A stretch of 26,395 bases of DNA from a virus: IMG/VR virus record IMGVR_UViG_3300018790_000007, positions 1-26,395 of that record. One strand, written 5' to 3'. Made by a program: the position numbers and the translations under genes. This document shows, piece by piece, positions 15,680-22,567 of the stretch. The notes beneath the pieces were generated by a model. It ran no database searches. It worked only from the letters and a program-made list of their open reading frames with translations, and was not told where the DNA came from. Positions within the stretch are counted from its first letter, which is position 1. Each line of letters begins with the position of its first letter.

Positions 15680-15843
15680 TTGTCGTTGATATGAAGGCCG
15701 AGGGTCTTTAAGAATGAAACGATCTTTTCCAGAACGCCATCATCCGCAGGTGTAGGAGTCAGCTTGACGATTACTCGTGCAAGCACGATTACAGCACCGA
15801 CCACAGCCATGATATTTGCGAAGTTTTCGGTAATCCAGTTCAT
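15676..15843 (-). CDS. Small holin-like protein, one membrane span, 55 aa
   Basis: ATG at 15843 gives MNWITENFANIMAVVGAVIV, then LARVIVKLTPTPADDGVLEK, then IVSFLKTLGLHINDK. One membrane span fits residues about 10-27 (NIMAVVGAVIVLARVIVK). The conserved KLTPTPADDGVLEKI following it occurs in small phage holin candidates to my recollection. It lies 37 nt after the 85-aa gene and overlaps the next gene by GTGA. With the endolysin only three genes downstream, it is the best holin candidate for inner-membrane pore formation and endolysin release. Experimental holin classes vary so much that the label stays a prediction. Confidence 0.75.
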   Translation of the reverse strand: MNWITENFANIMAVVGAVIVLARVIVKLTPTPADDGVLEKIVSFLKTLGLHINDK

Positions 15844-15880
15844 GTAGGTAATGTAAGACTGGTCGGGGGCGAGTCAACTA

Positions 15881-16138
15881 CTATCGGATGCTTTGCAGAT
15901 ATCTTAGAGCAATAGCCATATGAATGACTGCCCCAGTTATGTCTGACTTGGCGTAACCGCTTTTCACTAGGATCGTCCGAATGCGTTCATAGGCAATGGC
16001 ATGCTTGGTTCCACCGTAGTACTCTGTTTCATCCTGCTGCTGGATTTGCATGGATGCCAGCTTGCAAGCCTCGAGAAAGATATTTCTGTCGTGTCGTGGC
16101 AGAAAGAACCAGATGACAGTTTTAACTAGCCAATTCAT
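15881..16138 (-). CDS. Phage LL-H-type holin-like or lysis-associated protein, 85 aa
   Basis: The frame extends to a GTG at 16147, but ATG 16138 overlaps the stop of the 57-aa gene as ATGA and gives MNWLVKTVIWFFLPRHDRNI, so 16138 is preferred. A short hydrophobic segment (NWLVKTVIWFFL) is followed by helices: FLEACKLASMQIQQ, then YYGGTKHAIAYERIRTILVKSGYAK and ITGAVIHMAIALRYL. The second part recalls the C-terminal half of LL-H-type holins (GxxKxxxAxxxIxxxLxxxGxxxxxxxIxxxIxxAV). The hydrophobic part is too short for a normal multispan holin. It sits directly upstream of the 55-aa holin candidate. A lysis role is probable; holin itself is uncertain. Confidence 0.65.
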   Translation of the reverse strand: MNWLVKTVIWFFLPRHDRNIFLEACKLASMQIQQQDETEYYGGTKHAIAYERIRTILVKSGYAKSDITGAVIHMAIALRYLQSIR

Positions 16139-16308
16139 TTTTTCCACCAGTCTGCTGAATCTTTTGCCATAGATTTAATTGCCTTCTGAGCCTCCGATAC
16201 GCTGGTCGTTAGATATACAGAAGGCTTGCCGTCGATATATCCAAGAGAAATAAAGCCTTCGTCGAGGAGGTATTGGAGGGCTTGGATTGCTTGATCGTCA
16301 GTGTTCAT
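16135..16308 (-). CDS. Small hypothetical protein in lysis cassette, 57 aa
   Basis: The product is MNTDDQAIQALQYLLDEGFI, then SLGYIDGKPSVYLTTSVSEA, then QKAIKSMAKDSADWWKK. The start ATG at 16308 overlaps the lipoprotein stop and the TGA at 16135 overlaps the next start, both as ATGA. This chain of ATGA couplings supports a real gene. It is soluble and mostly helical, with a short beta-hairpin (FISLGYIDGKPSVYL), and has no signal or membrane segment. No function is known to me. The layout suggests a winged-helix-like or small regulatory fold, which is speculation. Confidence 0.75.
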   Translation of the reverse strand: MNTDDQAIQALQYLLDEGFISLGYIDGKPSVYLTTSVSEAQKAIKSMAKDSADWWKK

Positions 16309-16427
16309 TTTACATTCATTGCATCCCGAGCCGCTGACATATCAGAATACCTAGGAAGTTGTGAGTCGCTTTCAGTTGGTTTGGGTGAGCAGGAACACAG
16401 TAAGAGCGTGATTAGAAGGAGTGGCAT
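16305..16427 (-). CDS. Small lipoprotein, 40 aa
   Basis: ATG at 16427 overlaps the TAA of the LRR-like gene as TAATG, and the TGA at 16305 overlaps the next start as ATGA. The sequence is MPLLLITLLLCSCSPKPTES, then DSQLPRYSDMSAARDAMNVK. Residues 3-12 are a hydrophobic signal, and the lipobox is LCSC with the lipidated Cys at 13. The mature part has fewer than 30 residues and contains Pro, as in Rz1-type outer spanins. It may thus be the true outer spanin or a superinfection-exclusion-type lipoprotein. The gene is missed by minimum-length calling, yet both ends are coupled. Confidence 0.78.
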   Translation of the reverse strand: MPLLLITLLLCSCSPKPTESDSQLPRYSDMSAARDAMNVK

Positions 16428-17545
16428 TAGTTTGTCGTAAGCGTTACGCCTCTTGTAACCAATGCTTTTGCACTTGCCCCAGCCTTAACAATAGTTGCCG
16501 TTCCAGCACCAGTAGCGGTTTGAGAGGTAATTGTGTAGGTGAATTGATTAGCGTTAACAACAGTTATGCGAGCATATCTGTTTGCATTTGTAAGCGTAGT
16601 TATTCCAGTAATACGAAGCACATCGTCAGTTGCATATCCGTGACTTGTTAGATTCACGGTACAAGTTGTTCCTGCCCCCACAAAGTTTGAGCCAGCAGTT
16701 GTAGTTGAGCCTAGATTAGAAGGAGCAGATGAGGTTCCTGTTATGGTAGCCGTTCTAAGGTTAGTAGAACTAAAAGCCATTGTATTGTTTGTCCCGTCCA
16801 TATAGGCGAGGGCAGATAAGATATTATCTACGGTTGTCTGATTAAAGGCGCAAGAGGATGCGGTAAAGTTTCCATTGAGAACTTTCCAAGTTCCCAATGT
16901 TGGTAGAGTTAGTGTGGTGCAATTCGGTGCAGCAAAACCTAAAGCAGAGCCAATATACACAATAGAAGAAAGATCGACGGAGGTTGCAACATTAAGATTA
17001 AGAGAGCTACCTCCAGCGATGGAAGTAACCACCTTTAATTTGGGCAGACTTAAAGATGATAATGCCGTAAAATTGGAGGGTATGTTTGAAGCAAAAATAA
17101 GTTCTGGCACGTTAAAGGTTGTAAGAACTGATGCGCTAGAAAAACTTGCAAACGAACCACCAACTACTTTTAATTTCGGATAGTTAAGAGTTGTTAAAGA
17201 TGAGTATCCGTTTGGCCCAGCACCGCTAGAAAGACTCCCGCCAACATAAACAAGTTCGGGGCAATCTACGCTAGTAGTTGTTGCTGGGAGGGAAGAAAGA
17301 ATGTCCCCCACAACGCCAGTAAGATCGGAAAATACAAAAGAAGTAGGAAAAACTGAACCACCACCAAACTGAGGATAGTAATTAAAACTTTGAATCCATT
17401 TTCCATTTCTTCCTCCGACTGGTTGATTATCAAAATATATCTCTTGAGAAGGAACTACGGCTACTGTCGGAATGGTGATTGCATTGCCTATCGCAATGCT
17501 GATAGGAGACGGAGATATGTATGCCGTTTGTTTGAAGAGTGGCAT
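16427..17545 (-). CDS. Leucine-rich-repeat-like phage protein, 372 aa
   Basis: Residues about 90-240 contain a run of irregular repeats: LTTLNYPKLKVVGGSF, LTTFNVPELIFASNIP, LSSLSLPKLKVVTSIA, ATSVDLSSIVYIGSAL and CTTLTLPTLGTWKVLNG. The period is about 22-28 residues, with conserved Leu/Pro positions, as in BspA- or receptor-L-like leucine-rich repeats. A C-terminal Ig-like block follows with HGYATDDVLRITG and NANRYARITVVNANQFTY. There is no signal peptide. It sits between the 156-aa structural protein and the lysis cassette. Such repeats usually bind surfaces, so an accessory adhesin or receptor-binding role on the virion is plausible. Position so close to portal argues that it is virion-associated, but this is inference. 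Confidence 0.75.
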   Translation of the reverse strand: MPLFKQTAYISPSPISIAIGNAITIPTVAVVPSQEIYFDNQPVGGRNGKWIQSFNYYPQFGGGSVFPTSFVFSDLTGVVGDILSSLPATTTSVDCPELVYVGGSLSSGAGPNGYSSLTTLNYPKLKVVGGSFASFSSASVLTTFNVPELIFASNIPSNFTALSSLSLPKLKVVTSIAGGSSLNLNVATSVDLSSIVYIGSALGFAAPNCTTLTLPTLGTWKVLNGNFTASSCAFNQTTVDNILSALAYMDGTNNTMAFSSTNLRTATITGTSSAPSNLGSTTTAGSNFVGAGTTCTVNLTSHGYATDDVLRITGITTLTNANRYARITVVNANQFTYTITSQTATGAGTATIVKAGASAKALVTRGVTLTTN

Positions 17546-17554
17546 TGCGATTCT

Positions 17555-18025
17555 CTAACTAATTTCAGTTATCCTTGCCGTACCTGAACTGCCGAAGATT
17601 CCGCTATGTTGAAGGGACTGTTGACCCGCTGGGGCTTCCCAATAATCTCCCGAAAATAACCGCACCTGATACGATGTCGTGCTACAACTTGAGCCAACAT
17701 TTATAAAGAGTGTTCCAGCACCCTCATTGTACACGGTCAGGGATTCCCTATTGGCAGACGCTGGAGCGAGTTCAGCGGATGTGATGCTTGAAAAGTTTGT
17801 GTTAGATACAGATGTGCCTTGTAGCGGATATGTATTTACTGTTCCGCTTATCGACACCCCGTTAGACATGTCAGTCTTAATGATTGCAGTATCCGCAGAA
17901 AGCGTAGTCAGCAAACCAGTGGTCGTGTCGAGCTTACTCTCCACCTGATCGGTATTAAGATTAAGCGTATCGGCATCTACCGATATGTTCCTGATTGCAT
18001 CGAAAAACTCTTGATTGCTGGGCAT
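17555..18025 (-). CDS. Beta-rich phage structural protein, 156 aa
   Basis: The N-terminal half is helical and polar (SNQEFFDAIRNISVDADTLN and QVESKLDTTTGLLTTLSADT), which looks like a short coiled coil. The C-terminal half (about 85-156) is a beta-domain: ANRESLTVYNEGAGTLFINV, then YQVRLFSGDYWEAPAGQQ, then FGSSGTARITEIS. That C-terminal pattern (LTVYNxGxGxLFVxxGxxxxxxxYxVxLxxGDYxExPxGxxGxxxGIxGxAxGxAxVTE) recurs in many phage proteins near head or tail genes. I recall it only as a hypothetical or tail-spike-adjacent domain. It is likely a minor virion component. It lies 9 nt before the LRR-like gene and 4 nt after the 79-aa gene. Confidence 0.78.
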   Translation of the reverse strand: MPSNQEFFDAIRNISVDADTLNLNTDQVESKLDTTTGLLTTLSADTAIIKTDMSNGVSISGTVNTYPLQGTSVSNTNFSSITSAELAPASANRESLTVYNEGAGTLFINVGSSCSTTSYQVRLFSGDYWEAPAGQQSLQHSGIFGSSGTARITEIS

Positions 18026-18029
18026 TGTA

Positions 18030-18269
18030 TTATCCTTTGCTGAAGAACTTGGTCTTGATCAACTCCCAAGATATGGAGACAGCCGTGCCGACGATGGCAG
18101 CTGCTAAGTAGAAATGTCCCTTGAGTTTCTCGAGTGCGGTCACCCGATTCACGAGATCCCCGTAGTTAGAGAGGCTCCGCTCAAGCATGGAACACAGGCC
18201 AACCTGACGCTCTTCCATTCTTGCGAGCCGTTCCCTGATATCCGATATGTCAACGTCTATGATATTCAC
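18030..18269 (-). CDS. Coiled-coil plus membrane-anchor protein (XhlA/holin-accessory-like), 79 aa
   Basis: Residues about 5-46 form a heptad-rich helix (DIRERLARMEERQVGLCSML, VNRVTALEKLKG). A single membrane span follows (about 52-69, FYLAAAIVGTAVSISWELI), with a basic end KTKFFSKG. This topology resembles hemolysin XhlA-like lysis accessory proteins and other small phage membrane proteins. The ATG overlaps the portal gene's stop as ATGA, so translation is coupled to portal. A lysis-related or tail-channel role is possible, but its distance from the endolysin makes the assignment tentative. Confidence 0.72.
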   Translation of the reverse strand: MNIIDVDISDIRERLARMEERQVGLCSMLERSLSNYGDLVNRVTALEKLKGHFYLAAAIVGTAVSISWELIKTKFFSKG

Positions 18270-20104
18270 TGCGGTAACATCTGCTGGAACTGAGCATTCT
18301 TGGTCTCAGTCTGCATAGCCTTCATAATCTGTGCGCCGATCTGCTTGGCGAGGTTCGGGTTGGTCTGCGAAAGGAACTGAATGTGTTGCTGTAAGTGCTG
18401 GGTGTAGGCAGCACCGCTATCCTGAGCGAGCTGCTGTCCACGCTGACCAGCCAACTGCAGTCGATCCATATGGATCTGAACATGCACCTCGTGATCGTCG
18501 GCAGGCTCAACAGCCACAGCACCGAAGCCTTGGTCGAGCAACAGATTCTCGCTTCCAGCTTCTTCAGCCTGCATCTGCTTCTTGAGCTGCGGATCGATCA
18601 ACATGCGGTTGACCAAGTGAGGATCGTCCACCTCCAGCAGATCCTTGCGGAGTTCTGGCTGGTTAATGTACGGATCGTTACGGAGGGTCTGGAACCGCAC
18701 CAAAGCCTTCTGGTACTGCATGACTCGGTTCACACCGTCAGCACTGCCCGAAGGTTTGATCTGGTAATCAAAGATGATCGCCTCTGCGGGCACAGCCGAG
18801 AACTGGTTCTGGTATTCAAAGAGAAGCTGGTCGTGGGCGTACTCAACTAGGATTGCATATGCCTGCTTGTAGATTTCGCTCAACGCCAGCCTGAAAAGTT
18901 TAATGCGGAGATCTGTGTTCACCCCCATCAGCTGTCCGATATTCTGCACTTCGGTTGCCGTGCGGGGCTTGGAGCTTCCGAGTCTTCCCTGCGTCAGGCC
19001 GAAGTCAGGCATCGACACCAAGTACTCAGAGACCTGACGCATCTGCACCATCTCCTGATCAAAGCTGATCGGGGGCTGGGGCATGAGTACTGGCTTAACT
19101 CCCGTGGGCAAGAGAACCCCTGTGCCGAATTTTATATTGTTCACATTGGGTATGTCTTGATCAGAGGAAAACATCGGTGAGTTGTAGAGGCTCATCGCAT
19201 CAGCCTTGGCGTTCATGGTCTTGGTCAAAGCAGCTTCAAACGCTGCAACCGTTTCACAAACTCCACGGCTCGAATAAAAACCTTTGTCTGGAGTAAACTC
19301 CAGCATGCACGGCACGAACGGCATCTGCCCGTGGGCATAGGGAAGCTCGAACTTGGGGCGAATAGGTTCGTCAGGAGCCTGCGGGCTGAAGGTCTCCACG
19401 ATGATCTTCCCCTTGTCATCCCGATAGTAGCACTCCCAGATAATGATGTTATCCCGCATGCTTCCCTCGGTCAGACCCTGCTTGCCTAGCTTGTGCTGAT
19501 CATACGAGCGAACCCCAGCACCAGCCGAGTTCCCCTCGCCTTTGATCCGCTTGATAAAATCATCGTCCTGTTTGTACGCCTCGTTGCGACGATATTGGCC
19601 TTCAGAAATTTCCATGATGTGGCAGATCCGATCACAGCTGTCCATGTCCTTGGTGTAGTACGGGAACACAAGGTACATCGGGTTAACTGCATCAAACTTG
19701 ACCGACCTGTTGGCCTCATCCCAAGAGGTCTTCATAAACGAGATTCCGCAACGCAGCATGGCCGATACATAGACCATCATCTCGGTTTCAAAATTAGAAC
19801 GCTCACGCAGCATGTAGTTGAACCAGCTCTCCGCTGCGTAGCGCAGAGACTGCATCTGGGGTTTGCGTGGGGTAAAGCTGGCCAGATTCTCAGCTGAGTA
19901 AATCTGGTTTATGTAAAACGGTACGAACTTATTGATGATCGAGTTCGCTAAGGGGTAGTGAAGGTCGGCTGCGTTCGGCCAAGGTTTACGCTTACGACGA
20001 AGTCCACCATTGCACATGGTGTACCAAACCTTCTGCCGATCCTCCCAAGTAGTTCGCTTTTTAAGGTCATCGCAAAAAGCATCGTACAGCTCTTGCGTGG
20101 TCAT
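18266..20104 (-). CDS. Portal protein, 612 aa
   Basis: Length, position directly after the large terminase (TAA then ATG, no gap) and fold pattern mark it as the portal, the ring at the unique head vertex through which DNA enters and leaves. Features include a helical N-terminus with WPNAADLHYPLANSIINKFV and FYINQIYSAENLASFTPR (about 40-80). The stem region FMKTSWDEANRSVKFDAVNP and the clip/crown region with PFVPCMLEFTPDKGFYSSRG follow. GSSKPRTATEVQNIGQLMGV is the phage-portal block before the long stem helix (LRIKLFRLALSEIYKQAYAI). The C-terminus is long and Gln-rich (QMQAEEAG, then TQHLQQHIQFLSQT), typical of P22-like portals with a barrel extension. Confidence 0.88.
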   Translation of the reverse strand: MTTQELYDAFCDDLKKRTTWEDRQKVWYTMCNGGLRRKRKPWPNAADLHYPLANSIINKFVPFYINQIYSAENLASFTPRKPQMQSLRYAAESWFNYMLRERSNFETEMMVYVSAMLRCGISFMKTSWDEANRSVKFDAVNPMYLVFPYYTKDMDSCDRICHIMEISEGQYRRNEAYKQDDDFIKRIKGEGNSAGAGVRSYDQHKLGKQGLTEGSMRDNIIIWECYYRDDKGKIIVETFSPQAPDEPIRPKFELPYAHGQMPFVPCMLEFTPDKGFYSSRGVCETVAAFEAALTKTMNAKADAMSLYNSPMFSSDQDIPNVNNIKFGTGVLLPTGVKPVLMPQPPISFDQEMVQMRQVSEYLVSMPDFGLTQGRLGSSKPRTATEVQNIGQLMGVNTDLRIKLFRLALSEIYKQAYAILVEYAHDQLLFEYQNQFSAVPAEAIIFDYQIKPSGSADGVNRVMQYQKALVRFQTLRNDPYINQPELRKDLLEVDDPHLVNRMLIDPQLKKQMQAEEAGSENLLLDQGFGAVAVEPADDHEVHVQIHMDRLQLAGQRGQQLAQDSGAAYTQHLQQHIQFLSQTNPNLAKQIGAQIMKAMQTETKNAQFQQMLPQ

Positions 20105-21529
20105 TTAGTCCCCAGCGTCGAAGCCACTTCTGGCCTCTTCAAAGTTAGTTTGGATTGCATTGCCAAATACATCTGTCTGCAAATGACTACCACCAGCATC
20201 ATTTGAGGTCAAGCTCGGTCTGGTCTTGACATAAGCCCAGATGGCTCCAGCAGCTGCATCCGCACGATCTGGACTGCTTCCACCTGTCCTTTGCTTATAT
20301 TCAGCCTTGGACTCCAGCTTAATGCTTCCGTTAGATGTGCAAAAGAACCTGCGGGTACACAGCTGACCATCCATGATGTCATCCTTGGGCAGGATCACTC
20401 CCCTGTCCTCAATCATCTTGCCAGCCGTAAACAACATCTCTGAAGCCTTGTTGGCGTACCCAGCCAAACCAGCCGTACCAAAGTTCACACGGTTGACGCT
20501 GTACCCCTGCTCGTCCATGCGCCTGATCATGGGCGACCCGATCCCCCCGTTGTCAGCCCAGACCAGCTTGGGGTTAACCTGAAAAGCCCGAAGCTCCCTG
20601 ATCACCCGTCCGACGGTACGCATCTCGTCCCGATCCTTAATAATAATAAGGGGCAACAGCTTGTTCCCGTCCATGATGGCCACGGCAGTCTCATCAACCC
20701 CTGCCCCACCCCAGTCGATAAAAGCCACCCTATCCATCGGAAAGTGGGTTGGGGGTGTAGCCCTGCAGTCATGGATCTTGGTTTCCGAGATGACGGTCTC
20801 GTTATCAGCCTCATCCACAAACTCGTTGTGGATCATGCTCCTGACCAGCGGGTGGTCATCCCCATACAGCTCCTTAAGTCTTCTAATCGACTCGTCCGTA
20901 ATATGTGGGCATTGGCCGATAGGAATAGTGAAAGTCTTCCAGAACTTAGCATGTTCCCTAAAGCACTTGGCAAAGAAGCTGTTTGCTGAACCCGTGCTGC
21001 TAATAGCTAACCAGCGGTTAGGCTGGGTGCGTTCACCTGCATGCCAGATCTCTGCAGGTATGGACTTGGCCTCGTCATAGATCAACATCAGGTTGCCCTT
21101 GCCACCCGTGGTGCTGCCCTCTGGATGCCACCCCTCCATCCGCTGGGGTTCGTCCGTGGTAAAGGCTACCGCCCTACCGTTAATCGGGCTGATCAGCTCG
21201 TTGGAGTTAACCGTCCAGCCCTTCAGCTTAGAGGCGTACTTGTGTACGGTGGCAAACAAGCCTGACTTAATCTGTCTGCCTACGTTAGAAGTTACGATCA
21301 CATAGCTGTTAGGAAATACAGCACAGTGCCAGATGATGGCTGGTACCACCAAGAAGCTGGACTTGCCCGATCCGTTGGGTGCCCTGACAGCTACTCTGCC
21401 ACCAGCATCAAGTGCATCCATGCACTGGATCTGCCAAGGGTAGAGGCTGTCCATCCCAAGGTAGTGGCTGGAGAACCCCGCCAGTGTGGACAGGAACTTC
21501 AGCTTCTGGAGTTCATTCATTTGGGACAT
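20105..21529 (-). CDS. terL: Terminase large subunit (ATPase and nuclease), 474 aa
   Basis: All expected sites are visible. Walker A is APNGSGKSS at about 50-58 and Walker B is LMLIYDEA at about 147-154 with Asp152-Glu153. The nuclease domain carries IDWGG (Asp272), WADNGG (Asp326) and SPDRADA (Asp421, Asp424), the three acidic clusters of RNase-H-like terminase nucleases. The protein pumps DNA through the portal and cuts the concatemer. The start at 21529 is supported by AAGGAG seven bases upstream; M4 is the alternative. It overlaps the basic 76-aa gene by 17 nt and abuts portal. Length is normal and nothing appears broken. Confidence 0.93.
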   Translation of the reverse strand: MSQMNELQKLKFLSTLAGFSSHYLGMDSLYPWQIQCMDALDAGGRVAVRAPNGSGKSSFLVVPAIIWHCAVFPNSYVIVTSNVGRQIKSGLFATVHKYASKLKGWTVNSNELISPINGRAVAFTTDEPQRMEGWHPEGSTTGGKGNLMLIYDEAKSIPAEIWHAGERTQPNRWLAISSTGSANSFFAKCFREHAKFWKTFTIPIGQCPHITDESIRRLKELYGDDHPLVRSMIHNEFVDEADNETVISETKIHDCRATPPTHFPMDRVAFIDWGGAGVDETAVAIMDGNKLLPLIIIKDRDEMRTVGRVIRELRAFQVNPKLVWADNGGIGSPMIRRMDEQGYSVNRVNFGTAGLAGYANKASEMLFTAGKMIEDRGVILPKDDIMDGQLCTRRFFCTSNGSIKLESKAEYKQRTGGSSPDRADAAAGAIWAYVKTRPSLTSNDAGGSHLQTDVFGNAIQTNFEEARSGFDAGD

Positions 21530-21743
21530 TGGACTTCTCCTTGGCTAACCGCTTCGCCTCCAGCTTGGCCTTCTTTCGTCGCTTGCGGGCTTGTATGCGC
21601 CGTTTGACTCGGTGGATGAGTGCGTAGTCTGGATCGTTGCGAACCCTGCGTTTAAGCCATTCTCGGCACTTTGCGTAGAACTGTAATTTGTATGCTTCAT
21701 CGGAGTGAAGGCGGGCTTTGTGTTCGGTGTAATTCCAAGGCAT
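21513..21743 (-). CDS. Small very basic protein between terminase genes, 76 aa
   Basis: The protein starts MPWNYTEHKARLHSDEAYKL and becomes overwhelmingly basic: KCREWLKRRVRNDPDYALIH, then RVKRRIQARKRRKKAKLEAK, ending EKSNVPNE. It is a probable long helix binding nucleic acid. It overlaps the large terminase by 17 nt and follows the G-rich spacer. It may assist packaging or DNA compaction in the head. I know no named family. The upstream sequence (CCTACCCC) is not a clear Shine-Dalgarno site, so the start is only moderately sure. Confidence 0.7.
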   Translation of the reverse strand: MPWNYTEHKARLHSDEAYKLQFYAKCREWLKRRVRNDPDYALIHRVKRRIQARKRRKKAKLEAKRLAKEKSNVPNE

Positions 21744-21933
21744 GGGGTAGGAAATTTAGGGGGTGGGGGTGTAGCCGATAATGCAGGGGGGTGGTAGGTT
21801 GCTCGTCTCTATATATTTAGTGTGACGCATGGGGGGTGGGGTGGTGGTGGGGGGTATCTGGAGAACTCTGAGGAGCTGATGTAAGTCGTTGATTTTCAGA
21901 AAAAGAATATAAAAGATTTGATGCTATAATCTT
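21744..21933. other. G-rich spacer between small-terminase-like gene and basic-protein gene
   Basis: No convincing gene lies here. The plus strand has several G-runs: GGGG at 21744-21747, GGGGG at 21759-21763 and 21765-21769, and GGGGGG at 21785-21790. A cluster follows at 21831-21854 (GGGGGG T GGGG T GG T GG T GGGGGG). These can form G-quadruplex structures on the plus strand, which is the template for the late transcript. Between them is an AT-rich segment (ATATATTTAGT, near 21810). The position inside the terminase region suggests a packaging or regulatory site, but that is inference. Confidence 0.6.
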
Positions 21934-21937
21934 TTAT
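21909..21937 (-). repeat. Perfect 10-bp inverted repeat overlapping small-terminase-like stop
   Basis: ATAAAAGATT (21909-21918) and AATCTTTTAT (21928-21937) are perfect complements with a 9-nt loop. The right arm contains the TAA of the small-terminase-like gene (21934-21936). In the minus-strand transcript the hairpin is followed by ATTCTTTTTCTG. This fits a weak, AT-rich terminator or an mRNA 3'-end stabiliser. Because the stem is AT-rich, full termination is doubtful. Confidence 0.6.
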
Positions 21938-22557
21938 GATGAGTATTGTTGTTGAGTGTCAGGTAGATCGAGAAGAGGTGGTGGTGGTTCTGTTAACGGA
22001 ATAACATCTATGGTCTGCAGTCGTGCCTCGCTCAGTCTCTGACAGATGGCAGATGATACATCCAGCGAGAGAGTGTTAGTCGTTCCACCTGAGACTCTTA
22101 GCTCTGACTTCTGGCTAAACTCCTCGGGGCGAACCCTCTCGAGTAGCCACTGAGCGGATTGAGGCGAGGATTGAGCGTGATTCCTGAGCTTTGTGAGGTT
22201 GTCAGCGATGAAGTTCTCTCGCTCTGCATCTAGCCTCTCGGCAAATTCCCTGCTCTGCTCCTTCATCTCGATCAGCTTCCCGATCCCAATGCCCACAGCA
22301 CCTGCCATAGTTTTCAGACTCATCCCGAGACGAGCGAGTCGGTACAGCTCTTTGATTTTCGTCTGACTGAAGTTTTCAAATGTTGTCCTCGGTTTTCCTC
22401 GTCCTCTTTTTTGCACGACTGGAACAGGAACAGGAACAGGATCGGGAATCTTTTCTGGCATCGTGACAACTGGTGAGCCGTTCACCATTTCAATGCTGAG
22501 ATCTTTATTCGGGTCAACTTTCTTGATCCGCTTTCTACGCATTAATTCTTTCGGCAC
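21934..22557 (-). CDS. Terminase small subunit-like protein (HTH), 207 aa
   Basis: The frame starts at GTG 22557 (MPKELMRRKRIKK) with an in-frame ATG at 22542; neither has a strong Shine-Dalgarno site. A basic N-terminus is followed by a Pro/Val-rich linker (PDPVPVPVPVVQKRGRGKPR). A helix-turn-helix follows (about 64-95, SQTKIKELYRLARLGMSLKT and MAGAVGIGIGKLIE). Helical REFAERLDAERENFIADNL precedes SPQSAQWLLERVRPEEFSQK (about 131-150). The block QWLLERxxPEEF with a preceding HTH is characteristic of small-terminase-like phage proteins that bind the packaging site. The C-terminus is Pro-rich. It lies just ahead of the large terminase module. The call is good on pattern and order. Confidence 0.78.
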   Translation of the reverse strand: MPKELMRRKRIKKVDPNKDLSIEMVNGSPVVTMPEKIPDPVPVPVPVVQKRGRGKPRTTFENFSQTKIKELYRLARLGMSLKTMAGAVGIGIGKLIEMKEQSREFAERLDAERENFIADNLTKLRNHAQSSPQSAQWLLERVRPEEFSQKSELRVSGGTTNTLSLDVSSAICQRLSEARLQTIDVIPLTEPPPPLLDLPDTQQQYSS

Positions 22558-22567
22558 AGATCAGTTT

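Noticed and set aside
16139-16147. GTG 16147 as start of the 85-aa lysis protein
   Set aside because: ATG 16138 overlaps the preceding stop as ATGA and gives a normal membrane-type N-terminus, so the GTG is less likely.
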